Assembly: GCF_030253575.1 (NCBI RefSeq) | Contig: NC_080562.1 | Location: 28,183,852-28,247,851 of the forward strand | Direction: 5' to 3' | Source of the DNA: Rhododendron vialii | Lineage: Eukaryota > Streptophyta > Magnoliopsida > Ericales > Ericaceae | DNA: 64,000 nt | In this document: positions 46,630 through 56,950 of the stretch, piece after piece | Position numbering within the stretch: position 1 is the first letter of the stretch | Layout: each line of letters opens with the position of its first letter | Made by a program: the position numbers and the translations under genes | Notes under the pieces: model-generated | Databases searched by the model: none | Told to the model about the DNA's origin: nothing | The model's input: the letters and a program-made list of their open reading frames with translations, nothing else

Positions 46630-49600
46630 AGAAGAACAAAAAGAGGAAGAAGAAGAAGAAGAAGAAGAAGAAGAAGATACTGATGATGATGATGAAGAAG
46701 AAGAAGATTACAAAGAAGAAGAAGAAGAAGAAAAAGAAGAAGAAGAAGATCTTCACAAGCCAAAGAAAAATGCTGCCCATCACAAATCTAGGTATGGTTT
46801 ATGACTAGAATACTACAACATATGGTTACTGAATCCATTCAAATACTGAATAAAATTTGCAAATTACTTTGTGATAATTTGCATATATGTATCCATTCAT
46901 ATACTGAATAAAAATTTGAAACTTATGCAGGTGTAGTCCAAAGACGCGCGGTAAGAAACAGAAGCAACAGAGGCAAGTGGCAAAAAGGATAGCAGTGAAG
47001 ACGCAAAAGAAAGAGGTCAAGAAAGAGGTTAAACCTAAGCCTAAACAAATTCAGTACAGGTAATCTAAAAATTTCGACATTTGTCTATTTTGTTGGCAAC
47101 ATTCATATAAAATAACGACATCTGTCCTATACCAACATCTTCCTGTTATTTTGTTCAAATTTCACACAGGTCGAGTTTTCAAAGTTTTGTGAAACTCTTG
47201 AAGGACATAAAGTTCACAACGCTCCAGAAAGAGAAGATAAGAAAAACGCCATTTGCAAATCTTATATTTGCTCTGGTTGATGAGAGCTTGACTGAGGCGT
47301 ACCTGAGGAAAAGCGACCTGCATGCTCTTTCGCTGATAAGACGATATGAGGGATCGGGAGGGAGGTTCAACCTAGGAACTAAATCAGTCAAGATAACAGC
47401 ACAAGAGTTTGCATTTGTATTCGGCATCCCGTATGGGCCCAACCGAATTAATCCAACAACAAAACCGAGGATGCCAGAAACAAGGTTTGCTAATGAAATA
47501 TGTGTTCGAGGAGGTAGGATAATGACGAATTCAAGTCTGAAAGAATACTTCCAAAAAGCTGTGAAGAAAAAGGATGAAGAAAGTGCAAACGACGTAGCAC
47601 GTGTGCTAACACTGTATCTTATCTCGACAGTGTTTCTCCCAAGCACAACTTCAAGGGTGAGTTGGAATTTAATCGAGTTCATTGAAGATTTGGATAAGAT
47701 CAGCTCCTATGACTGGGCAACATTCTTTACGGATGAGCTCATAAGGCAACTGAACGACAATATGAAAATACCGGCATCAACCGGGGGCTGCATATCAGGG
47801 CTCCTGGTAAAATTCTACCCTCTTATGATATCAACTTTTTGTCTGTGATAAACTGCCTATATATATACTGGAAGATGTAGTTATCTTTCATAATCTGCCT
47901 ACATGTATACTAGAAGATGTGGATATCATTGGTCTTCTGCCTATTTTGTGTATTTAAACTAATTTGTATTTTTCATGAAATACAGTATTGGTTCTGTGAG
48001 CACGTGAAATTGGTAAGCCAAGGAGATCCAACAAACTTCCCGAGGTTCGTCAAGTGGAGGCTTACCGACCTTAGTGTTGGTTTGGCAAATAATCCGTTGG
48101 ATGTTCTTGATCTGTTAATCGTGAACGACTCAAAGTTGGAGGCAACATAATTGGAGAAAGAGATGCTCGAATTTGTTGAGGTGCCGGAAGATGATCATGT
48201 GAAGCCAGAAGATGGTGATGACCCAGACCATGATGATGCAAATACAGAGCTTCAAAAAGAAAATGAAATCCTCCGAGAAAAAATCAAAAGATTGACGGAG
48301 GAGAATGAGCAAATCAAAAGGTTGACCGAGGAGAATGAGCAAAAAGATGCTATAATTGCCCAGCTTTAGAAAAGAATTTCGAAGCTTCAAGACGAGACAT
48401 ATGAGGAAATAGTTGCTGAACTCAATTTTGAAGTGGAGACTGTTCATGTTAAGAGGGATTTTTTTGTGAAAGAGGTTGAGCATAAGGAAGTTGAGATCTG
48501 CAACGTGCTCGTAGAGAACAACATTATAGCTGAAAAGCTAGAAAGAGCAGAGGGAACCATTGACGACGTAGAGACACATATTAATATCCAACAATTCAAG
48601 GTAATATAACCTAATCTTATTTCTAAAACACATCTTAGGTTATATGCTTCTTGTTTTTTTTTTTCCCTTTATCTTTCCACAGAACCACACAGATAACCTA
48701 ATCTTATTTCTTTATTTGGAAAATAGACAAGTGAAAGTGTGGAGAAAGATGCAGAGGGTAAAGATGAAGGGAAGAAAAAGAAGAAAAAGAAGAAGAATGT
48801 GGTCCTGAGCATCAAATGGTAACGGATGAAGAAGTGGAAATGACAACTATTGAAGCTTTCACGGGTGTACTAGCTGAAAACAGTCCAAAACCAACCAAGA
48901 AAAAGAGGAAACAGGTGGACCCTTCATCTCTTGTACAGAATGTGAAAATTGAGACAAGAATAGAGAAGAGGGAGGATGGTTTTGTCTATGAAGACCTAAA
49001 GAAGGTAAAGAAGAATAAACAGGAGGAGATGGATGATGTGATACCAAAATGGAAAGTTGAAAAAACAAAATTGGGTAATGGCTGGAAGAAGAAGACAAAG
49101 CGTTGCTAAATCTGTTTTATGACCTAAACCAGGGGCATGTGAAGTAAGTAAAGATACACTTATTTCATTAATTCCCAATTCCATTCTCTTTGTATAATTA
49201 TTTCCTTTTGACATCACAGTAAAGAAGTCTAGACAGACAACGAAACAAGTTATACCATAACTTTCAAATCAATAATAAAGCTTTTGGATGAACTAGACAT
49301 GGGGAACGAGGTAATAGACGGGTACACATCAATGCTGAAAAGGGAGCAGAAAGTTAAACGACTGATGCAAAGAAACAGTGCATTCTTCACATCCACCTGC
49401 TGGGTAAGTACATTGCCCTTTGCCCACAACAAAACACTATTATGTTCACACTGTTTTGATGTCATTATTTGTTCATGTCTGTGCTATACCAGAAATGCAG
49501 ATTTTCACATATGTTTGTGTTTATCTAACTAACATACTTTATTCCCACAGACACTTATCACAATGGCAAATCAGTCCCCCAAAAAGTTTCTCCTTGATAG

Positions 49601-50351
49601 CAAACTTGAACAACTCTACAACGAATTACATGACAGGAGCTTAGATTACTTTCGGTACCTTGTTTTCCCGATGAACTCTTCAGGAAATAAGACGAACAAA
49701 AACAGTCCATATCATTGGACTCTGCTTGTTTATGATATGCAAGAGCAGGAATGGAAGCATTATAATTCATTCAAACCAAGAAAGAAGGAAAAATCAGGCG
49801 ACCCTTACCTTAAAGATGCTGCAATAGTGGTAAAAAACCTTCACCTCTCTCTTATTTGCTTATTTAATTGCTTATAATCAATGACTGCAACTAACATAAA
49901 AAATTTACTTTGAAAAAATAGAAAGATGCTGTTGAGAAATTCATGAAGGAATTGGAAGAAAGGAGTAATCAGCCACAATTCAACTTGCTAACTCCCATAG
50001 AGTCAATCTTTAAAGATGGTGCTCAACTAAGAACAGTGCAAGAAGCACCACAACAGAATATTGCTTCGTAAGCTTCAATCAAACTTTCCATAGTTAAGCA
50101 TATGACGACATCTATTGCAATTTACTAAACTCTATCTCTTGAATATATGCAGGGTTGATTGTGGACCTGTTGTTTGTTATGTCATCAAAAAGATTGCAGA
50201 GCTTGAGGAAATACCACAAAAGCTTGAAAAAGATGTTTCAGCTTTTAGAGTGCATTTGGTCCACAAGATTTTACATGATGAGCCAAGATCATGGACGAAA
50301 GAAAAGTGGCAAGACAAAAAACTAGCTCACGATTTTACTTCTGATCAGTAG
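45799..50351 (+). pseudogene. MULE-borne ULP1-like cysteine protease gene (DUF1985 + C48 type)
   Basis: ATG at 45799. Lys/Glu-rich exons follow with repeats of DEVKQPAS and KRTRTIEDE. Exon 47170-47815 has a DUF1985-like domain (FALVDESLTEAYL; VKITAQEFAFVFGIPYGPNR; YLISTVFLPSTTSRVSW). A coiled-coil part follows (48150-48600). The C48 (ULP1) domain covers 49283-50351 over exons ending at 49403, 49829 and 50067, with His in YHWTLLVYD, Gln in APQQNIAS and Cys in VDCGPVVC. The usual catalytic Asp is Asn (KHYNSF). In-frame stops occur at 46343-46345, 48148-48150 and 48367-48369, so the gene is not functional as read. Family role: SUMO/ubiquitin-like protease domains spread by MULEs. Confidence 0.8.
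46200..46930 (+). repeat. Duplicated exon plus intron in the ULP1-like gene
   Basis: A Glu-rich exon ending AATCTAG|GTATGGTTTATGAC and its intron occur twice: exon to about 46352 with intron to 46480, and exon to 46791 with intron to 46930. The next exons start similarly (GTCTAGTCCAAAGACG, GTGTAGTCCAAAGACG). The GAA-rich tract (46570-46750) encodes over 40 acidic residues. Confidence 0.75.
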
Positions 50352-50414
50352 AGAAATCTGGATTCAGCACTGGTTTAGGAGCAAATTCTCCTCTTTTGTT
50401 TAGAAACACAAAAT

Positions 50415-50615
50415 GTGTTAGTGGTTGGTTTAACACTTTGTAGATGGCAGAACACTTTGTAGATGGCAGAACAGTGTGTAGGTTGTTGGTTTGACAGTTT
50501 GTAAGTGATTCGTTTGACAAATGTGTTAGTGGTTGGTTTAACACTTTGTAGATGGCAGAACAGTGTATAGGTTGTTGGTTTGACAGTTTGTAAGTGATTC
50601 GTTTGACAGTTTGTA
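50415..50615. repeat. Tandem repeat after the ULP1-like gene
   Basis: Two copies of a block of about 105 bp beginning GTTAGTGGTTGGTTTAACAC, one with an extra 24-bp internal copy (CACTTTGTAGATGGCAGAA). Lies in the presumed 3' untranslated region. Confidence 0.7.
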
Positions 50616-50859
50616 ACTGGTGACAATCTGGATTTTGATAGTTACATAAAACTTTCATTTTGGCTATGATTGTTGATTGTGGTTGTTGGCTATGATTGTT
50701 AACTGTGATGACAAAAAGGCCCGGTGTGGGTTTATTTGTGAATTTCTATTGTGAATGGTAATTTAGGATGAGAAATGCCCGGAGTGGGTTGATATACACT
50801 GTTGTTTGTTGCTGTTTTTATTAGTTTGAGACGCAAGGCGTCAGGCCAGGCCATAAAGC

Positions 50860-51290
50860 AACGAAACCGGCCCTGTCAATTTTTTCCCTTGTTTGCTGCA
50901 CATTTTCTGGGCTTGGCTTCTTGAGTTGCCATGCTTTCCAAAAATGACATTAATATTGGTACATTTGCTGAATACCTATGCTGCTGCTGATTTGGAAACT
51001 GAAATATGTACATTTGTGTTCATAACACTGATGTGAATGTGCAAACAGATGATGAAATCTGTCAAACAGATGATGAAATCTGTCATATTCTGTTCGGCTA
51101 GGCCATAAAGCAAGGAAACCACGTCAATTTTTTTTCTTGTTTGCTGCACATTTTCTGGGCTTGGCTTCTTGAGTTGCCATGCTTTCCAAAAATGACATTA
51201 ATATTGGTACATTTGTGTTCATAACATTGATGTGAATGTGCAAACAGATGATGAAATCTATCATATTCTGTTCTCTGTATTTTGGCAACA
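50860..51290. repeat. Imperfect duplication of about 240 bp between the two MULE genes
   Basis: The stretch GCACATTTTCTGGGCTTGGC to TAATATTGGTACATTTG appears near 50899-50964 and 51146-51212. ACAGATGATGAAATCT is repeated three times (51046-51260). No gene. Confidence 0.7.
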
Positions 51291-51435
51291 AAACATACAG
51301 GACTGAAAAACTGTGAAAATTAGTACGCTTTATTACATCAACAAAATCTTATCTATCATGCTAACAATCAATATCCTAAGAACAAGTTCAAATCGAATGA
51401 ATCAAATAATACTCAGCAATATCCTAAGAACAAGT

Positions 51436-54400
51436 TCACTCAATTGGCTCTTTACATCTCTTCCTATTGTGGTTTCCCAACTTTTCACACCTCCCACACC
51501 TTATTTGTCTCACCTTCTCCCCCTTTGATCGAATTCTTTGAACCTTAGGTCTATCCCGCGGCCTTCTTGTCTTAGGAGGAAGAACTACACGGTTCTCTTT
51601 TGTCACTTCTGGAGCTCCGAGAGTGGGAATAGGATTTATCATACTCTCATACGACAATCGGAAAGCTTCAACGGTGTAAAAAGGATCTATGTAGTTTGAA
51701 ACTTGGAGGCCAACCTTTTGAATAGCCGTCACTGCATGCACACAAGGAAAACCGTTCAACTGCCATCGACAACATGTGCACGTCCGTCTCTGAACATCAA
51801 CTACAACTGTCGGAAGGGAGAACACTTCAAAAACATCTTCACTTACCTTTGCCACAGTCCACGACCGACCTTTGTCGAAACTTGTGACCAACTTCTTATC
51901 CATTTCAGGACACACGATGCCATTCCACTTCCATGACTGTTGCCTCCTATCACACATTTGCTCTATTAGTTTAACCCTTATCGTGTCAATTGCATTCAAA
52001 ATTTACAAATGACGGGCTTCCAAAATCCATCTGTTGAAAGACTCAGCTGGATTTGAACACATGTCCCCATATCTTCTACCTTCAAAATATGCATTTGCCC
52101 ACTTGTCAAGTGGGCAACGATTCAACAAAATCCTTAGCTTTTGGACCACCAACATTGCAGAGTTCTTTAAAAGCTTCCTCATAATCAAAAATCGATGGTG
52201 CATATGCACAATAAGAAAACAACTCGACTACTCTGTCCCTAAAACCATTAGACAATCTGCCCTTAAACTTGTCCCTCAAATTACACTTCAGATGCTGCAA
52301 ACAATACGAATGATATCCATTGGGAAAAACCTCTGGAATACCTTTCAAAAGCCGAGAATGACGATCTGTTAAGAATGTTATTGGACGAGATAACAGAATT
52401 GTTGACAACTTTCTCAAAAACCAAAGCCAATTCTCGTCAGTTTCAGAATCAGCAATGCCAAAAGCCACTGGAAACAATCCTAATCCAAAAAAAAAGCAAC
52501 AAGCAACATTAATCTACATTAATATATTCATGGTATAACATTGTAGGGGGATGAAAACAATTGATGCTTTCTGATCAACTGGATGGCAACGGCTTGTTCG
52601 TGCCTCTTCACCAAAACCCTAATTCGTCGTCGGAACCCTAATCTGCAAAAATAGACAGGGGGTGAGCGCACCTTTGCCTCTCGTGGCAAAGGCCCTCCGA
52701 TGCCTTTGTTAGTATCACGTACTAGCAATAAAACCCTAATTATCAGTAGGAAAGCAATGAGAATGCAATGTCTTGCGTACCTTTTGCCTCTAGGTTTACC
52801 TCATATTTATAGATTTTCGTATGCTTGTTACCCAAGCATTCCTGTTGCCATAGGATTCCTAACTCGTATAGGAAACCCAGGATATCAAGGAGTCTCGTTT
52901 CCTTTATCAGTTTATGGAAAAGAGTCATTTTAGGATTCTTTTCCATTAAGAGCCGAACATCCCATACTCGTTGGGTATCTTTCTCAGATCCTATATTCTT
53001 GGGATCTTATTCCTTTATGGGACATGACTATTCTGGAATCTTCCAGAGTATTCCTTCTGCTCCTACTCTCGATTGGAGCTCCTTCTTTGTTCGGCTGTCT
53101 CATGGCCGAACAGACTACCTGGACCAAGGACTTCACATGTAACTTGGTCCAAACGTAATCAAAATGTCTCTTATCTGCCGAACAGATAGTTTACACCAGT
53201 GACTTGTCATGTCATTGGCCTTTATTTAGCCGAACAGATTGCATGGACCAGGGACTTCACATGTCATTGTTCCATATCGCTGTTCTTCATACTGCCCGGA
53301 GATAAGTCCAGTCGTATTCACCACGTGCTCCAAAACATCACGTGTTCGGCAACTAAATGTATTTGCTCGGGAATACCTCCCTACAAACATAATCAATGCA
53401 AATTAGTCCTTTGTATCTTAGAATCTAAGGGAAAATATAACGTTATCTGTATTTATTTATTAATCTGCTATGACTGCATATCAACAGAAAACAATAGATG
53501 TTATCTATATTAAACTTGTCTCCCAATCTTTCAAATAACATAACATAAACAGAAAACCAATATTGAACAGACAAGAAGATGAATAAAAATAACTAACCTT
53601 GATCGCCATCTTTTCCTATAGCTCCGAAAAGGGTTCCAATGTACCTCCCCTTCAAAAAAGTCCCATCAAGCGCCAACAAAGGACGGCAGTAATTGAAGCC
53701 TTTGATACACGCATCAAATGCTACAAAAATCCTTCTAAAACAATTAGTTTTGTCACAATACTCAACATCAATAACACTTCTTGGGTTTTTCTCCTTCGCT
53801 ACCTCAGCATACCACCTTAGTAGGTCAAAAGACAATGCATAATTTCCATACAGCTCATCACCTGCCTTCTCAACCCCAAACCAAGCATGGTGATAACTGA
53901 TTTTACTTCCATAATACTTCTCAAAAAAATTCACTGCTTCTATTGGTGCATAGTTTGTCTTAGTTCGAACTTCCTCCCTAATCTGTTTAGCAACCAACTT
54001 TGAACTCATCCGAGGATTCTTCGAACTAGCAAAAACACCAACACAACTGTGATTCTTCTCAAACTCCCTAATACAAAAGAAACCGTTAGATCTCTCAATG
54101 GTTGCATGAATAAACCATTGACAACCAGATTCTGTATATTTTTTTGAACATTCCGTCGTTACTCTAGTCTTGTCACTCTTCAAAAACTTATATACAAATC
54201 CGACTTCAATAGCATACATTGCCAGACAATCCCTAAATTCTTTTACTCCGCCTCTAAACTCTTGGCCAACATGAGTAATCAACTTAGCCCAACCAGCAGA
54301 AAGACGAACAGTCTCGTGGTGCTGACAAAACCTCTCAAGTGGATCTTCTTCTACTTCATGCATAGTACTACTTTGACCAACTTCAAAACTTCTTCGACAT

Positions 54401-54711
54401 TCAACACTTTCAACAACAACACTCCGATTATTATAATCAGCACAAGAAGAAAGCATTTCAACAACTACATCAATGCAACTAACCCCATACGCACCAGCCA
54501 ATGCGAACATATTTACAAAATCAGCATCATTATCTAGAACGCAATTGTCATGTCCACCTACAGCATACAAAAGTTGAAAACTAGAGGTTTTCAAATTTGG
54601 CCACTTCTTAACCAGACCACGGACAACATCGTCAAAGCAGAAATCTCTTCTAACTGATACGACAAGAGTTTTTGAACCATATTTGCACAGAAGAACAATA
54701 GAAGATTCCAT
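51436..54711 (-). pseudogene. MURA-like MULE transposase
   Basis: ATG at 54709-54711. Exon 1 runs to 53598; the intron is 53597-52481 (donor CAAG|GTTAG, acceptor GGATTAG). Exon 2 is 52480-51436. It has an N-terminal PB1-like or MuDR head, a zinc-type DNA-binding part (CSKKYTESGCQWFIHATIER), and a MULE transposase domain (RPLLALDGTFLKGRYIGTLF, then FPVAFGIADSETDENWLWFL, ITFLTDRHSRLL). A SWIM zinc finger follows (CTCCRWQLNGFPCVHA), then a terminal knuckle (CGRCEKLGNHNRKRC). A one-base frameshift near 52105 (after VESLP) and a stop at 52003 after ILEARHL inactivate it. The intron is swollen by an 844-bp solo LTR. Confidence 0.88.
52542..53385 (-). repeat. Solo LTR of the gypsy B family
   Basis: 844 bp starting TGTAGGGGGATG and ending CCTCCCTACA, flanked by AACAT (52537-52541, 53386-53390). 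Similar over its whole length to the B LTRs but with many substitutions and a missing segment near the right part. No internal region remains, as expected from LTR-LTR recombination. Confidence 0.93.
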
Positions 54712-54902
54712 ACTGCAAATTTAACACCCTCTGCAAGCAAAAAATGCAAACAAATATCATTATCTGTCCTATTAATCTGCTCCAAAAAAATGAAAAACAA
54801 AATATCATTGTCGACATAGATCTGTTCTATCCATTCAGTCCACAAACCGCACAAATGCACACACACACTCAAAAGCTGACTTGTAAACTGGATTATCAAA
54901 TA

Positions 54903-54905
<3 letters not shown>

Positions 54906-54952
<47 letters not shown>

Positions 54953-55096
54953 TCGTCAGATCACAGTGAGAAACCTTCGGCTACAATTCAAACCTTCCAA
55001 TCGCAGTGGGAAATCTTCGTCAGATCACAGTGAGAAACCTTCGACAGCAATTCAAACCTAAATCTCCAAACCAAACCTAAATCTCCAAACCAAACC

Positions 55097-55149
<53 letters not shown>

Positions 55150-55211
55150 TCGTCAGATCACAGTGAGAAACCTTCGACAGCAATTCAAACCTAAATCTCC
55201 AAACCAAACCA

Positions 55212-55261
<50 letters not shown>
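54906..55261. repeat. (GA)n runs with interspersed repeat unit
   Basis: GA runs of about 44 bp at 54906-54949, 55101-55145 and 55215-55261. They alternate with a unit containing CTTCGTCAGATCACAGTGAG followed by AAACCTTCGACAGCAATTC (54952, 55016, 55148). Upstream of the MURA start on its strand, so part of its leader or promoter region. A further (GA)n is at 55754-55785. Confidence 0.9.
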
Positions 55262-55263
<2 letters not shown>

Positions 55264-55750
55264 CAACAATTGAAACCATGAGAGCGAGACAGAGGAAGCA
55301 TTGATCGTGAATTTGGTCGTCCCCAAATTCACGACAGTAATGACAGCAAGAAGAGTTCTCTTCTCTCTTCTCAGAGTTTAAATCTGGCATTTATATACCA
55401 AGGGTAGTTTGGTCCGTTAATGGACCTAAGACTGCATACAAGTTAGTATAATGGATCCGCAGCCTATTAAAAGAATTACTCGGACTAGAAGGCCCAATAA
55501 GTGTAGACTGTGGACTCTAGCCCAATTTTCTGTATTTTTTATGAGGCACAAAACTAACAAACGCAAAAAAAATTCAAATAAGGACAAAATTAAAAAAGTG
55601 GAAAAAATTGTTAGTGGAACGGGGTCTGAGATTTTGATTTAACTGTATTATCGACTAAATTCTACTGCTAGTCTACTGGAGTACTAAATTTCAGGATTTC
55701 TCAAAAAGAGAAAAAAAAAAAGAGAAAAGGGGAAAAAAAATAGAAAAAGG

Positions 55751-55787
<37 letters not shown>

Positions 55788-55929
55788 AGCATGGTATGGC
55801 ATTTTCGTAAATCCACCAAGATAAAAGGCTACGCACACACAAAGGTGCCGTGCCCGAAACGCCACATTCAAATCTAACTCAGTCAATTTCATATCCGCGA
55901 ATTTACAAATGGACTGATGAAGGTTTTTT

Positions 55930-56103
55930 TTTTGTTGGGTTATAGTCATGATTTATTGGGTCATTTATTGAGACCCAATTAATAATGGGTTAGATGGATT
56001 GAGACCCATTCTAACCCAACTAATAAATGAGTTGGGTTGGATTTATTTTTTAGTAAATGGGTTTGAATTTTTTAATGGGTCTGAATTCACTTTGTCACCC
56101 CTA
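55930..56103. repeat. Right end of the MULE
   Basis: Ends GTCACCCCTA. Read inward on the minus strand it begins TAGGGGTGACAAAG and then repeats ACCCATT/AACCCAAC. It contains its own inverted motifs (TTGGGTT, AACCCAA), mirroring the left end. Confidence 0.75.
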
Positions 56104-56112
56104 GCTGGAAGT

Positions 56113-56499
56113 TAACATTTGCCGCAAGTATACTTTTTCTTCCATTTTCAAAGATAATGGAAACATCGATACTCCATTTTGTTCAAAACCTCGTGAAGTG
56201 GAGAGCTGAGTTATGTTTTGTCAGAAGCCATAAAGCAAAAAATAATAATTTTGCGGGCTTTTAAAGAAATTTTGTTGTATTAATTAGAACTAAAAAAATT
56301 CAAAATCAGTTCAATGGACTGACAATAGTGAGTGTGTGAATGTGTATTAAAAGGTATAAAAAGTACACAAAAATATGTGTTTTCCTTGTCTTCTAATGTG
56401 CTTATCGTCAGCCCAGTAGACTGACAATAGCAAGACCGTGAGAACTATAAACATGTGTTTTTTTTCCCTCTCAAGTCACCAAGAAATTAAGTGCAGGGA
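56113..56499. repeat. Flank copy 2, continuation after the MULE
   Basis: Picks up exactly where 43858 left off and aligns with 34461-34650. A segment of about 200 bp near 56270-56460 is not in copy 1. No gene. Confidence 0.8.
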
Positions 56500-56950
56500 T
56501 CGTACCTGCTCATGATCACCCAACAATTCCAGTTCTTCAGCCTCTGTGACCTCCAGTTTGAAGCATAGTGCTTCTGATCGCATGCAACTGAGGTCCCGTT
56601 CCAGAACACCTTCTTAAAAAATAAGTACTTATTTCACATTTTTAAACTTAAAAATAATATAAATGAAAAATAATTTTTCAATTTTTTTTGCACCGTATTA
56701 AAGATCTCAATGAGATCTATCAAACAAGATCCATAGTGATAGAAAATTTATTTACATAAGCACATAATTTTTCAGCTTGAAATTGCCTTCTTAAAAAATA
56801 AGTACTTATTTATCGTTTTGGAACGGAGCCTGAGTAACAACAGCCTTAACGTCCATTTGATTTGTCAGTACATCGCGTGAACAAACGTCTCCAATTTTAA
56901 GTATTGAAACCAAGCACTCTTGGGTTTTGTGAGTTCTAGAAGAGCGATGG
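56500..56950 (-). pseudogene. Relic of LRR kinase last exon (flank copy 2), split by a MITE
   Basis: The minus strand reads TQECLVSILKIGDVCSRDVL, then TNQMDVKAVVTQ, is interrupted at 56829, and resumes at 56592 with QLHAIRST and LQTG. It is homologous to the G1 kinase end ([20 protein letters not shown]). It is the same relic as 34672-34800, with slightly more of the exon kept. Confidence 0.75.
56593..56829. mobile_element. MITE of 237 bp with inverted ends
   Basis: Left end GTCCCGTTCCAGAACACC, right end (inverted) GCTCCGTTCCAAAACG, with long AAGTACTTATTT-containing arms (CTTCTTAAAAAATAAGTACT present on both sides). Flanked by CTGAG (56588-56592 and 56830-56834). The empty site is seen at 34740-34750 (CAACTGAGTAAC). 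Superfamily not certain; it could be hAT-related. Confidence 0.75.

Larger units (their letters stand above)
43859..56103. mobile_element. Mutator-like element with ULP1-like gene (KIU/Kaonashi type)
   Basis: 12,245 bp flanked by the 9-bp duplication GCTGGAAGT, the usual MULE length. Both ends share a short inverted GGGGTG, followed by subterminal sequence rich in repeats of GGGTTTGGGT and ACCCATT that are palindromic within each end. It carries a MURA-like transposase on the minus strand (51436-54711) and a DUF1985 plus ULP1-protease-like gene on the plus strand (45799-50351), tail to tail. This composition is known as KIU/Kaonashi MULEs. Both genes are broken. A solo LTR is nested inside. 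Confidence 0.9.

Noticed and set aside
45818..46783. Minus-strand ORFs made almost only of Phe and Leu
   Set aside because: They are the complement of the GAA/GAG-rich exons of the ULP1-like gene.
55058..55390. Minus-strand ORF with long Ser-Leu runs
   Set aside because: Translation of the (GA)n repeats; no conserved domain.
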